Positions 34,426 through 42,977 of a stretch of DNA of 64,000 bases are shown one piece after another; within the stretch, counting starts at the first letter, position 1, and every line of letters starts with the position of its first letter. Below the pieces are notes generated by a model. The model was given only the letters and a program-made list of their open reading frames with translations, did no database searches and was not told the DNA's origin. Made by a program: the position numbers and the translations under genes. This DNA is from Flavobacterium sp. GT3R68 (GTDB lineage Bacteria; Bacteroidota; Bacteroidia; Flavobacteriales; Flavobacteriaceae): positions 62,001-126,000 of the forward strand of contig NZ_VJZK01000002.1 in assembly GCF_007109225.1 (NCBI RefSeq), written 5' to 3'.

Positions 34426-34650
34426 AGTCCCGAAAGAATAGTATGCCATTCAGTATGGTCATCATGTTTGCCCAAAAACAGGAAGTAATGAGCGAAAGAC
34501 CATATGGAAGGTAAAAGCAATGGATCAGAAAGCAAATTGTTTAAAGGTCCGGGGCAGCAGTAATATCGGTATTCCGCGGGATTTGAAGATTCGTCTACAA
34601 ATCAAATGGTGGATTGTCCAGCCTTAAAACCAAAAAATAAAATAAATTTC

Positions 34651-34658
34651 TATATTTG
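34651..34658 (+). promoter_or_regulatory. -7 box of the 34690 gene
   Basis: TATATTTG matches TAnnTTTG, 31 bp before the ATG at 34690. The gap 34426-34650 shows no gene. Confidence 0.5.
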
Positions 34659-34689
34659 TTACAAACAGTAAAAACTTAAATTAACCTAA

Positions 34690-35085
34690 ATGATGAAACA
34701 CGTCAGAGCATTCTTATTCCTAGCATTAATTTTTGCCGCAAACACGATTACAGCGCAGTCAGTTACCGAAAAATGGCCGGCGATGCACGAATTCCACGAA
34801 GTAATGTCACAGACTTTCCACCCTGCCGAAGAAGGAAATCTTGCACCTATCAAATCACGTTCAGAAGAAATGATGAAAAAAGCTGCCGCCATATTAAAAT
34901 CGGATATTCCACAAGAATTCAGAACTGAGCCTGTTTTAGCAGAGGCTGAACGGTTGCAGCTCAAAAGTAAAGACCTGCACAACATGGTAATTACAAATAC
35001 TCCTAATGAAGCAATAGTTAAGTTATTGACCGATATACATCTTACATTCCACAGAATTGTTGGACTTTGTTCAGATAAAAAATAA
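34690..35085 (+). CDS. Small secreted helical protein of unknown function
   Basis: 131 residues with a signal peptide (VRAFLFLALIFAANTITAQ). The mature part is all-helical and His/Met-rich (PAMHEFHEVMSQTFHPAEEG, LTDIHLTFHRIVGLC). The layout is reminiscent of a four-helix bundle like cytochrome c', but the CxxCH heme motif is absent, so heme binding cannot be claimed; the clustered His/Met would suit metal binding (inference). A terminator hairpin follows immediately. Confidence 0.7.
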   Translation: MMKHVRAFLFLALIFAANTITAQSVTEKWPAMHEFHEVMSQTFHPAEEGNLAPIKSRSEEMMKKAAAILKSDIPQEFRTEPVLAEAERLQLKSKDLHNMVITNTPNEAIVKLLTDIHLTFHRIVGLCSDKK

Positions 35086-35092
35086 ATTGAAT

Positions 35093-35122
35093 AAGCCTGA
35101 TCAAATTGATTAGGCTTTTCTT
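35093..35122 (+). terminator. Terminator after the 34690 gene
   Basis: AAGCCTGATCAA and TTGATTAGGCTT form a 12-bp stem with one G-U pair, followed by TTCTTTTTT. Confidence 0.8.
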
Positions 35123-35148
35123 TTTTAAACCTTTCAAAAATCTAAAAT

Positions 35149-35409
35149 ATGCCGCATTTAATAGCCCGACTGCAAAATGTTCCGATTGAGACTATCAGAG
35201 AAATATTGGAACGTGACAAAGCATTTCACAACCAAAACAATATGTTCCTGGAGCATCTTTGGCAAAATGCCGATAACCAAAATGAAGTGCAGTTCCTTTT
35301 TAAAATTGATACTATTGAAGTAACCCGTACCTTAATCAATAAACTCCATTCAGAAGCATTAGCCCAGGACGCACACGCTAATTTACCCGAAATGACCTAT
35401 TTGGAATAG
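35149..35409 (+). CDS. Small cytoplasmic protein of unknown function
   Basis: 86 residues, no signal peptide or membrane segment. It begins MPHLIARLQNVPIETIREIL and continues with a helical, His/Asn/Gln-rich body. I recognise no family. It has coding character and its stop is followed after one base by the ATG of the VOC protein, so the two are co-transcribed and probably translationally coupled. Confidence 0.68.
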   Translation: MPHLIARLQNVPIETIREILERDKAFHNQNNMFLEHLWQNADNQNEVQFLFKIDTIEVTRTLINKLHSEALAQDAHANLPEMTYLE

Positions 35410-35410
35410 T

Positions 35411-35800
35411 ATGCTGCAAATCAATAAAATCCACCACATTGCCATTATTTGTTCCGACTATCAAGAATCCAAAGTTTTTTATACCGATATCTTAGGACTA
35501 ACCATCATTCGGGAAATTTATCGGGAAGATAGACAATCGTTCAAACTTGACCTCGCATTAAATGGTGTTTATACTATCGAACTTTTCTCGTTTTTGAATC
35601 CTCCACAGCGCACTTCGAGACCTGAAGCTCGCGGACTACGTCATTTGGCATTTGAAGTCAATGGCATAGAAAAAACTGTAGCATTTCTTAGTTCCAAAAA
35701 CATTATAGTAGAGTCGATCAGAACAGATGAAACCACACAAAAGCGGTTTACATTCATTGCAGATCCGGACGGTTTACCCATTGAATTTTATGAAAAATAA
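35411..35800 (+). CDS. VOC-family protein, GloA2/YaeR-like
   Basis: 129 residues, one vicinal-oxygen-chelate module pair. INKIHHIAIICSDYQESKVF with the first metal His, LGLTIIREIYREDRQSFKLD, the second His in RGLRHLAFEV, and the acidic ligand in FIADPDGLPIEFYE match the YaeR/SMU1112c group of VOC proteins, related to glyoxalase I and metal-dependent. The substrate is not established for this group. Confidence 0.9.
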   Translation: MLQINKIHHIAIICSDYQESKVFYTDILGLTIIREIYREDRQSFKLDLALNGVYTIELFSFLNPPQRTSRPEARGLRHLAFEVNGIEKTVAFLSSKNIIVESIRTDETTQKRFTFIADPDGLPIEFYEK

Positions 35801-35914
35801 AACCACCATTTTCTTTCTGTTGAAATCTTTAATGAAATTACAAAATATACTGCCAAATTGATTTATCCGTTTACGGTATATACTTTCATTCCCAACATCG
35901 CAAAATAAGTAGAT

Positions 35915-36523
35915 ATGCCAATCGAGAAAATAAAGCGCGGTTACCGCAAAACCAGATATACGCTGTACAAGGAAACATTAATTGACGCCAATGAACATTT
36001 TTGGGCATTTTTGGGTTCTTTTGTTGGCATTGGAATCATTGCCTATCTTCAATCGCAAGTTTTGCCTCAAACGGACGTTGTGTATTTAATTGGTTCTTTC
36101 GGAGCATCCAGCGTATTGGTTTATGGAGTCATCCAGAGTCCTTTGGCGCAGCCGCGTAACCTTATCGGCGGCCATTTGGTTTCAGCCGTGATTGGGGTTA
36201 CAGTCCAGCAATTTGCTCCGGAAATTCTTTGGATTACCGCACCATTGGCCGTTTCCCTTTCTATTGTGCTGATGCAAATCACTAAAACCCTCCATCCACC
36301 GGGCGGAGCTACTGCACTTATTGCTGTTATCGGATCTGCAGAAATCAAGAACCTGGGATATTGGTATGTACTATCGCCGGTGCTTACTGGGGCAGTTATT
36401 TTGCTGATTGTCGCATTAATCTTCAACAACATGACATCCAACAGAAGGTATCCTAACCACAAAAGATACCATCAAATTCGTAAACGAATAATGGATTCAT
36501 TTCAAAAAAATCCTAAGCCATAA
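35915..36523 (+). CDS. HPP family membrane protein
   Basis: 202 residues with four to five membrane helices. The name motif is visible in KTLHPPGGATALIAV. Before it are GSFGASSVLVYGVIQSPLAQ and PRNLIGGHLVSAVIGV, the other conserved blocks. Members have been linked to nitrite transport in plastids and cyanobacteria; for heterotrophic bacteria the substrate is unknown. The N- and C-termini are basic and likely cytoplasmic. It is a lone gene between short intergenic gaps. Confidence 0.92.
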   Translation: MPIEKIKRGYRKTRYTLYKETLIDANEHFWAFLGSFVGIGIIAYLQSQVLPQTDVVYLIGSFGASSVLVYGVIQSPLAQPRNLIGGHLVSAVIGVTVQQFAPEILWITAPLAVSLSIVLMQITKTLHPPGGATALIAVIGSAEIKNLGYWYVLSPVLTGAVILLIVALIFNNMTSNRRYPNHKRYHQIRKRIMDSFQKNPKP

Positions 36524-36588
36524 AAATCCATACGCAAAAATCTTATCAACAAATACCAAATCTGAAAACTATATCTAAAATTATATTT

Positions 36589-36596
36589 TACCTTTG
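36589..36596 (+). promoter_or_regulatory. -7 box of the 36621 gene
   Basis: TACCTTTG matches TAnnTTTG, 24 bp before the ATG. Confidence 0.55.
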
Positions 36597-36620
36597 CCCT
36601 TTCAACAAACAGGTTAAATT

Positions 36621-37163
36621 ATGGTTTACAAATTTAGAGTGATTCTGGACGCGGAAGAGGATGTTTTTAGGGATATTGCAATACTTGACGACGATACTTT
36701 AGAGGATTTGCATAATGCAATTTTCAATGCCTTCGGTTTTGATGGTATGGAAGTGGCGTCTTTCTACACCTGTGATGAAACGTGGAATCAGGAAGAAGAA
36801 ATTTCTCTTTTTGACACTGGCGATATTGTCGGGGACCAAAAAATAATGAGTGATTATAAATTATCTGAAATTTTAGATAAGCAAAATACCAAAATCATTT
36901 ATGTTTACGACTTCATTAACATGTGGACATTCCTGGTAGAATTGGCAGCAGTCGAAGAACAGGTTGTTGGAAATACCTATCCTGAGACTATTTTTTCGCA
37001 TGGAGAAATGCCCGATGAGGCCATGGAGAAAAACTTTGAAGCCGACATGCATGATGACATCTACGGCGAATTTGAAGATGATATCGATGAAGACGACTTA
37101 GATAATATGATGGACGGTGACGACAGTTTCGAAGATTTCGGATTTGAAGAGAATTGGAATTAA
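36621..37163 (+). CDS. Plasmid pRiA4b ORF-3-like family protein
   Basis: 180 residues, strongly acidic. VYKFRVILDAEEDVFRDIAI, LEDLHNAIFNAFGFDGMEVA and the YVYDFINMWTFLVELAAVEE block match the PRiA4_ORF3/IS1096 passenger-like family. Despite the name the family contains no recombinase domain, and its function is unknown. The C-terminal 40 residues are an Asp/Glu-rich tail (DIDEDDLDNMMDGDDSFEDF). It has its own promoter and terminator, and nothing suggests an insertion element nearby. Confidence 0.85.
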   Translation: MVYKFRVILDAEEDVFRDIAILDDDTLEDLHNAIFNAFGFDGMEVASFYTCDETWNQEEEISLFDTGDIVGDQKIMSDYKLSEILDKQNTKIIYVYDFINMWTFLVELAAVEEQVVGNTYPETIFSHGEMPDEAMEKNFEADMHDDIYGEFEDDIDEDDLDNMMDGDDSFEDFGFEENWN

Positions 37164-37186
37164 AATAATATAGTATCAAAATTGAG

Positions 37187-37226
37187 CCAAGATGAAAGAC
37201 AAACGTTCTTTGATCTTGGTTTTTTA
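37187..37226 (+). terminator. Terminator after the pRiA4b-ORF3-like gene
   Basis: CCAAGATGAAAGA pairs with TCTTTGATCTTGG (13 bp, one mismatch), followed by TTTTTTATT. Confidence 0.8.
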
Positions 37227-37251
37227 TTCTAAATAATTTAAAAATTAAGAC

Positions 37252-38310
37252 ATGATCAATTTATACAATACCCACATAGACACTTTATCCATTCACCGAG
37301 TGGGGAACAAAAGCAGAAACGAGGCCATTTTTTTATCAGAAAAGCCTTTTAACCTGAATGATGAAATTGTGCCGTTGATGAAAGAATATTTCTTCAAACC
37401 TTTCCGTGAAAAAGAAGAAAACTATTTCCAATTCGCTCATGAAGTGGATTTGGATTACAATGATATGTTTAAATTTGCCTCTCAGATTTTTGACAATCCG
37501 GGAAGCCTGCACGAAGTTTCGAAACAAATCACCAAACATCTTTTTGAGCAATCCAATCATCCGCATATCAAAAACGGGGAAGTCTATGTGACGTACCTGA
37601 CGAATGTGAATATTGACAATAATGTGGTGGACGCCATCGGGATATTTAAAAGTGAACTTCAGTCTGACTTTTTACAATTTGAAGAAAAAGGAACCGATCT
37701 GGAAATGATCCTGCAACAAGGAATTAACTTAAATAAATTGGACAAGGGATGCCTTATTTTTAACTATAAAAAAGAAGAAGGGTACAAAATCCTGACCGTA
37801 GACAGTAACCGTTACGATGCACGTTACTGGCTGGAGCATTTCCTTTCGGTAGATGCTTTTGAAGATGAGAACTTCATTACTAAAAAATACCTGAAATTCT
37901 GTCAAAGTTTCGCGAAAGACGTTGTTTTTCCTGCTGAAGATAAAAAAGAGGAAGTAATGTTTATGAACCGTTCGGTAAATTATTTTGCCAAAAATGACCA
38001 ATTTGAAGAAACCAATTTCCTGAATGAAGTATTGGATAATCCTGACTTGATTCCGGAGTTTAAAAACTATAAAGTAGACAAAGGGGAAAAATACAGTATC
38101 GAGGATGTTACCTCCTTCCCTATAGCGAATGCCGCGGTTTCAGACGCCAGAAAATCAATAAAAAATGTTATCAATCTGGATACGCATATCCAAATCAAAA
38201 TGGATTTCATCAATCCGGAAAGTGCTGAAAAATATGTGGAAAAAGGCTGGGATGAAGAAAAGCAGATGTATTATTATCTGGTGTACTTCAACAAAGAAGA
38301 AAAAAGCTAA
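37252..38310 (+). CDS. Nucleoid-associated protein, NdpA/YejK family
   Basis: 352 residues (E. coli YejK has 335). The family's opening (MINLYNTHIDTLSIHRVGNK) is followed by the central block EVYVTYLTNVNIDNNVVDAI, FKSELQSDFLQF and NKLDKGCLIFN. YejK-type proteins locate to the nucleoid and bind DNA-associated factors; their detailed function is not known. The C-terminal third is more divergent. It is flanked by terminators on both sides, so it is transcribed alone. Confidence 0.9.
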   Translation: MINLYNTHIDTLSIHRVGNKSRNEAIFLSEKPFNLNDEIVPLMKEYFFKPFREKEENYFQFAHEVDLDYNDMFKFASQIFDNPGSLHEVSKQITKHLFEQSNHPHIKNGEVYVTYLTNVNIDNNVVDAIGIFKSELQSDFLQFEEKGTDLEMILQQGINLNKLDKGCLIFNYKKEEGYKILTVDSNRYDARYWLEHFLSVDAFEDENFITKKYLKFCQSFAKDVVFPAEDKKEEVMFMNRSVNYFAKNDQFEETNFLNEVLDNPDLIPEFKNYKVDKGEKYSIEDVTSFPIANAAVSDARKSIKNVINLDTHIQIKMDFINPESAEKYVEKGWDEEKQMYYYLVYFNKEEKS

Positions 38311-38332
38311 TTTTAGTTATAAATTCTGTCCG

Positions 38333-38370
38333 AAACCCTTTCCCGTAAATCAGGAAAGGTTTTTTTTATT
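38333..38370 (+). terminator. Terminator after the nucleoid-associated protein gene
   Basis: CCTTTCC (38337-38343) pairs with GGAAAGG (38353-38359), extended by A-T pairs and followed by T9. Confidence 0.8.
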
Positions 38371-38532
38371 TAGAACTGATTTTCGTAAACGACTGAGAGT
38401 AAACATGTTGAGTATTTAATGAATTGTAAGGTTATTTTACTGTTTTTCGAAAAAATGTGTATTTCATCGATTTTATTTGATATTTCATCGATCATTACAT
38501 ACATTTATACTTCATCTCAAAATAATTCGGTT

Positions 38533-38772
38533 ATGAGCATCATCGAAATCAAAGACAAGCTACTGGCAAAAAATATTTTGTGCTCCCTTTTTGGCCACAA
38601 ATTTATTATAACGCGAAATATCACCGGTCATTTTAAAGAGTATGAATGTGTTCACTGCCATTTAGAATTAACCAACGATGAAAAAGGGCATAAAATTTTC
38701 CTGACTCCAGAGCACCGGGAAATCAATGAAACCTTAATTTCATTTTATCAAAAAAGACATCCTGCTGCTTAA
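38533..38772 (+). CDS. Small putative zinc-binding protein
   Basis: 79 residues from ATG 38533; an open frame begins at 38419 but its first 38 residues are hydrophobic non-family sequence. LCSLFGHKFIITRNITGHFK then YECVHCHLELTNDEKGHKIF contains C-x4-H...C-x2-C, resembling short DUF1660-like proteins (CxLFGHKW...C-x2-C) expected to bind one zinc ion. Function unknown. It lies between a terminator and the ABC exporter genes. Confidence 0.7.
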   Translation: MSIIEIKDKLLAKNILCSLFGHKFIITRNITGHFKEYECVHCHLELTNDEKGHKIFLTPEHREINETLISFYQKRHPAA

Positions 38773-38869
38773 ATTTGACGTCTACTGTACGCGAAAATAA
38801 ACAAAATGATTTTTTACGGTAACAAATTCTTACCTTGTTCGTCCTAATATAAATCTAAAAAAGGACAAC

Positions 38870-39766
38870 TTGCAAACCATACTTTCTATTCAAAACCTCC
38901 ATAAACGTTTTGGCCTGATTCAGGCTGTAAAAAATGTTTCACTCGAAATTCATAAAGGCAACGTTTACGGAATCCTGGGTCCGAACGGAAGTGGAAAATC
39001 CACCACTTTGGGCATTGTGCTGAATGTGGTCAATAAAACTTCTGGCGATTACAGTTGGTTTGGCGGTTCCATGGAAACCCATGAAGCTTTGAAAAAAGTG
39101 GGCGCCATTATCGAAAGACCCAACTTCTACCCTTACATGACTGCGGAAGAAAACCTTAAACTGGTTTGTAAAATAAAAAACATCAATTATTCGAAAGTAG
39201 AGGAAAAACTCGGAGTCGTAGGATTATTGGAACGCAAGGACAGTAAATTCAGTACCTTTTCATTAGGAATGAAACAACGTTTGGCGATTGCATCCGCTTT
39301 GCTAAACGATCCTGAAATCCTTATTCTGGACGAACCTACAAACGGTTTGGACCCTCAGGGAATCCATCAAATCAGGGATATCATCCGATTAATCGCTTCC
39401 CAAGGAACGACTATCTTATTGGCTTCGCATCTTTTGGATGAAGTCGAAAAAGTATGTTCGCATGTTTTGGTACTGCGAAAAGGCGAAATTTTATATTCTG
39501 GACCCGTCGATGGTATGTCTTCAAACGAAGGCTTTTTTGAATTACAATCAGATGACATTGCTGCGTTAAAAACAGTTTTGAGTTCGCATCCCTCCGTTGA
39601 GAAAATCGTCCAGGAAGAAGACAAAATATGGGTTTATCTTCACGGACCCTTGGAAGCTTCTGCACTAAACCGATTCCTTGCGGAGAAAAACATCTATTTA
39701 AATCATTTGGTAAAACGTAAAAACAGCCTGGAAGAGCAATTTCTGGAACTGACCAATACTAAATAA
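38870..39766 (+). CDS. ABC transporter ATP-binding protein (TTG start)
   Basis: 298 residues. Walker A is GPNGSGKST, the signature region is FSLGMKQRLAIASALL (LSGGQ variant), Walker B is ILILDEPTNGLDP, and the H-loop is LASHLLDEV. The order and the C-terminal extension fit the ABC-2 exporter ATPases of the CcmA/BcrA type. No ATG precedes the first conserved residues (ILSIQNLHKRFG), so initiation is read at TTG 38870. It pairs with the permease gene 21 bp downstream; the cargo is unknown. Confidence 0.92.
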   Translation: MQTILSIQNLHKRFGLIQAVKNVSLEIHKGNVYGILGPNGSGKSTTLGIVLNVVNKTSGDYSWFGGSMETHEALKKVGAIIERPNFYPYMTAEENLKLVCKIKNINYSKVEEKLGVVGLLERKDSKFSTFSLGMKQRLAIASALLNDPEILILDEPTNGLDPQGIHQIRDIIRLIASQGTTILLASHLLDEVEKVCSHVLVLRKGEILYSGPVDGMSSNEGFFELQSDDIAALKTVLSSHPSVEKIVQEEDKIWVYLHGPLEASALNRFLAEKNIYLNHLVKRKNSLEEQFLELTNTK

Positions 39767-39787
39767 TCATCTCTCACATCAAACAAA

Positions 39788-40627
39788 ATGAAAAGATTAC
39801 TTTCTATAGAATTACAAAAAATTTGGAAAAATAAAGCCTCACGAGTATTAACTTTAAGCTATTTTATCCTTCTTTCCTTTATCGCATTAATTGCTTCCAT
39901 TAAATTCAACATTGGAAGTTTCCAATTACATATCGCCGAACAGGGCATTTTCAATTTCCCTTACATTTGGCATTTCAATACTTATATTGCTGCTTTTTTG
40001 AAATTTTTTCTCGCCATTGTAATTGTTTCCATGATGGCGAATGAATACAGCTACGGCACCTTGAAACAAAACCTGATTGACGGAATGAGCAAACAGGAAT
40101 TTATTCAATCCAAGTTTTTAACAGTTGTATTATTTGCTTTAGGATCCACCGTCTTTATTTTTTTTATGTCATTAATTTTAGGTTTTAGTTTTTCTTCTTA
40201 TACCGAAGCGGGAATCATTTTCTCTGATTTGGAATATCTACTGGCCTATTTTGTGAAATTAGTGGGATTCTTTTCATTCTGTTTGTTTTTGGGAATTTTG
40301 GTAAAACGGTCCGCTTTTGCTCTTGGTTTTCTATTTGTATGGAATATCATTGAAGGGATAATGAAAGGAATACTTACGTTTAAAATCTTCCCGGACAGTA
40401 CGATTGCTGCAAAGATTATGCAATTTATGCCGTTGGAATCAATGAGTAATCTGATCGTAGAACCTTTTACCCGCTTGTCTGTAATCAAAAAAATTGAAAC
40501 TACTATCGGGGGTGCCGGAGTTGCAAAAGATTATGGTGTTCATATAACCGCCGTCCTTATCGTTTTGGCCTGGACTGTTATATTTATGTTAATGTCCTAT
40601 AAATTACTTAAAAAACGAGATTTATAG
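39788..40627 (+). CDS. ABC-2 type transporter permease
   Basis: 279 residues, six membrane helices. It begins MKRLLSIELQKIWKNKASRV, a cytoplasmic amphipathic start typical of ABC-2 permeases, and includes the conserved MMANEYSYGTLKQNLIDGMS segment (the E-x-x-x-G-T-L/K-x2-L pattern) between helices 2 and 3. It forms a homodimeric exporter with the preceding ATPase, of the kind seen in bacitracin- or lantibiotic-immunity and other small exporters. The stop codon TAG is followed at once by the promoter of the next gene. Confidence 0.88.
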   Translation: MKRLLSIELQKIWKNKASRVLTLSYFILLSFIALIASIKFNIGSFQLHIAEQGIFNFPYIWHFNTYIAAFLKFFLAIVIVSMMANEYSYGTLKQNLIDGMSKQEFIQSKFLTVVLFALGSTVFIFFMSLILGFSFSSYTEAGIIFSDLEYLLAYFVKLVGFFSFCLFLGILVKRSAFALGFLFVWNIIEGIMKGILTFKIFPDSTIAAKIMQFMPLESMSNLIVEPFTRLSVIKKIETTIGGAGVAKDYGVHITAVLIVLAWTVIFMLMSYKLLKKRDL

Positions 40628-40635
40628 TATCTTTG
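40628..40635 (+). promoter_or_regulatory. -7 box of the choice-of-anchor L gene
   Basis: TATCTTTG matches TAnnTTTG and begins directly after the permease stop codon. The ATG at 40644 is only 8 bp downstream of the box, so the mRNA would be nearly leaderless. Confidence 0.55.
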
Positions 40636-40643
40636 CCGATGCT

Positions 40644-42947
40644 ATGAAATTCATAAAAGAATTACTTTTTACCCTTCTTGCATGCGGTTTTTCTGGAACC
40701 GCTTTAGCCCAGTATATTCAGGTTGACGATACCTATTCGGCACAACAGTTGGTTGAGGATGTTTTGATTGACAGTCCTTGTGCGAATGTTTCCAATTTTA
40801 CGGTTACTGGCGATAATTTCAGTAGCGGTCAGCAAAGTTATGGTTTTTTCGATGCTACCGGAAGTAGCTTCCCTTTTACAAATGGTATCGTATTAAGTAC
40901 TTCCAGGGCTAAAAGAACAGAAGGACCCAATTTTGATTTAATTGATGAAGGGTCCAATTCCTGGGCTGGGGATTCTGATTTAGATCGGGCCTTGGGAATT
41001 TCAGGAAGTGTCAACGCTACAATTTTGGAGTTTGATTTCACTCCATTGACCAGTCAAATCAGTTTTGATTATATATTTGCTTCCGAAGAATACCATGACA
41101 ATGCACCTTGCCGGTATTCAGATGGTTTTGCCTTTTTACTAAAAGAAGCGGGCAGTTCCAATGTGTATCAAAATTTGGCTTTAGTTCCCAATACCACGAC
41201 GCCTGTCAAAGTAACCTCGGTACATCCTCAAATCGATGGCAATACCGGCTGCCCGGCAATTAACGAGCAATATTTTGATGCCTTTAACGAAACTGAATAT
41301 CCAACTAATTTTAATGGACAGACTGTAGTAATGACCGCAAAAGCAACGGTAATACCGGGAACAACCTATCATATCAAATTAGTTATTGCTGATGAAGGAA
41401 ATGTTCGATACGATTCGGCCATATTCCTTGGTGGTGGTAGCTTTAAAGTCGGATCGGATTTGGGTCCTAATAGATTAGAAGCTACACAAAATCCTCTTTG
41501 TGCAGGTCAAACGTATACTCTCGACGCCAGGGAAACTGGTTCTAATACTTATAAATGGTTCAAAAATAACATCGAGATTCCCGGGGAAACCACTCCGCAG
41601 TATATAGTACAAGACGCTGGAGTCTACAATGTAGAAGTTACTTTGAATGGAACTACCTGTGTGGCAAAGGGAGAAGTAACTATAGAGTATGCCGCTTTGC
41701 CTGTTTTAACCAGCCCCGTTTCTTTGGTACAATGTGATGCTGATAATGACGGAATCACCACTTATAATCTGACCACAATCAACACAATAATTACAGGAAA
41801 CACAAGTGATGTAGTTTATTATAAAACTTTGGGTAATGCTCAAGATGAAGTCAATCCAATTACTAATCCCTTAACGTATCAAAACACAAGTACCAATCAG
41901 CTTATCGCAAAAGTAAAAAATGCCTACGGTTGTGCCAATTATGCTACGGTTAATCTTCAGATTGCCAATAATACAATTGCCAATCAGGCGCCTGTTTCAA
42001 AATGTGATACCGACGGCCCGCAAGACGGTTTCACCGCATTTGATCTGACTGAAGTTAGCCCACAGGTTGTATCAGGGCTGCCTCCGGGACTGATAGTGAA
42101 CTATTATTTGTCCGCCAACGATGCTGTTTTACAAATTAATCCTTTACCCAATACTTTTACTAATACCACTACCAACCAGCAGATTATTTATGCCCGAATT
42201 ATTAATGGAGCTGATTGCTATGGAATTAAACCAATTACCTTAATAGTCAACACTTTTCTTCCCAACGATTTTGAAGACAAGGAAGTTTATCTATGTGATG
42301 GAAATTCAACAACACTATCGGTGGCAAGTGGTTTTTCTAATTACGAATGGAGCACAGGGGTTTCAGGGCCAAATGCAGTAAGCATTGCTGTCGCCAGTTC
42401 AGGAATTTATACCGTTATTGTAAAAAACAGCAATGGATGCTTTGCTACCAAAAAATTCATCGTAAAAGATTCGGGTATTGCGATTTTCACTTCCCTTCCA
42501 ACTGTTAATGATTTTGCCGGGAGCCAAAATTCGGTTCTGGTCAATTATTCAGGTAGTGGCGATTATTATGAATTTTCGCTTGACGGAATTCGTTTTCAGG
42601 ACAGTCCATTGTTTACCGATGTCCCAACAGGTGAATATTGGGTTTATATCAGGGACACGCATGGATGCGGAACTACTCCGCCGGTATTTATTACCGTATT
42701 GGATTATCCAAGATATTTCACGCCTAACGGTGATAGTTATAATGAAATTTGGGCAATTCCTTTTTTAAAATCCAACAGCATAATAACCATTTTTGACCGT
42801 TACGGCAAAATCATATATAGTTTTAATGGAACAACTGGTTGGAACGGAAAATTGAATTCACAGGACCTCCCTTCAACTGATTATTGGTTTGTTGTTTCAT
42901 TGGAAAACGGAAGAATCGTCAAAGGACATTTTAGTCTTAAGAGATAA
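40644..42947 (+). CDS. T9SS type B surface protein with choice-of-anchor L domain
   Basis: 767 residues. After a signal peptide (LFTLLACGFSGTALAQ) comes a choice-of-anchor L domain (about residues 28-275: QQLVEDVLIDSPCANVSNFT, FTNGIVLSTSRA, FDYIFASEEYHD, IFLGGGSF). Then follow Ig/PKD-like beta-modules (about 280-680) with repeated QCDADNDG-type stretches, and a C-terminal gliding-motility-associated type B T9SS domain (YFTPNGDSYNEIWAI, IFDRYGKII, STDYWFVV, GHFSLKR). It is exported through T9SS and likely surface-bound, possibly adhesin-like. The next gene has a similar build. Confidence 0.93.
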   Translation: MKFIKELLFTLLACGFSGTALAQYIQVDDTYSAQQLVEDVLIDSPCANVSNFTVTGDNFSSGQQSYGFFDATGSSFPFTNGIVLSTSRAKRTEGPNFDLIDEGSNSWAGDSDLDRALGISGSVNATILEFDFTPLTSQISFDYIFASEEYHDNAPCRYSDGFAFLLKEAGSSNVYQNLALVPNTTTPVKVTSVHPQIDGNTGCPAINEQYFDAFNETEYPTNFNGQTVVMTAKATVIPGTTYHIKLVIADEGNVRYDSAIFLGGGSFKVGSDLGPNRLEATQNPLCAGQTYTLDARETGSNTYKWFKNNIEIPGETTPQYIVQDAGVYNVEVTLNGTTCVAKGEVTIEYAALPVLTSPVSLVQCDADNDGITTYNLTTINTIITGNTSDVVYYKTLGNAQDEVNPITNPLTYQNTSTNQLIAKVKNAYGCANYATVNLQIANNTIANQAPVSKCDTDGPQDGFTAFDLTEVSPQVVSGLPPGLIVNYYLSANDAVLQINPLPNTFTNTTTNQQIIYARIINGADCYGIKPITLIVNTFLPNDFEDKEVYLCDGNSTTLSVASGFSNYEWSTGVSGPNAVSIAVASSGIYTVIVKNSNGCFATKKFIVKDSGIAIFTSLPTVNDFAGSQNSVLVNYSGSGDYYEFSLDGIRFQDSPLFTDVPTGEYWVYIRDTHGCGTTPPVFITVLDYPRYFTPNGDSYNEIWAIPFLKSNSIITIFDRYGKIIYSFNGTTGWNGKLNSQDLPSTDYWFVVSLENGRIVKGHFSLKR

Positions 42948-42977
42948 TTCAATACATTTACGCTTTTTATCTTTTTT

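Noticed and set aside
34690..35085. Cytochrome c'
   Set aside because: Helical and His-rich with a signal peptide, but without a CxxCH heme attachment motif.
36621..37163. IS1096-type resolvase or insertion element
   Set aside because: The family name mentions an IS passenger gene, but no recombinase motif, transposase or terminal repeats are present.
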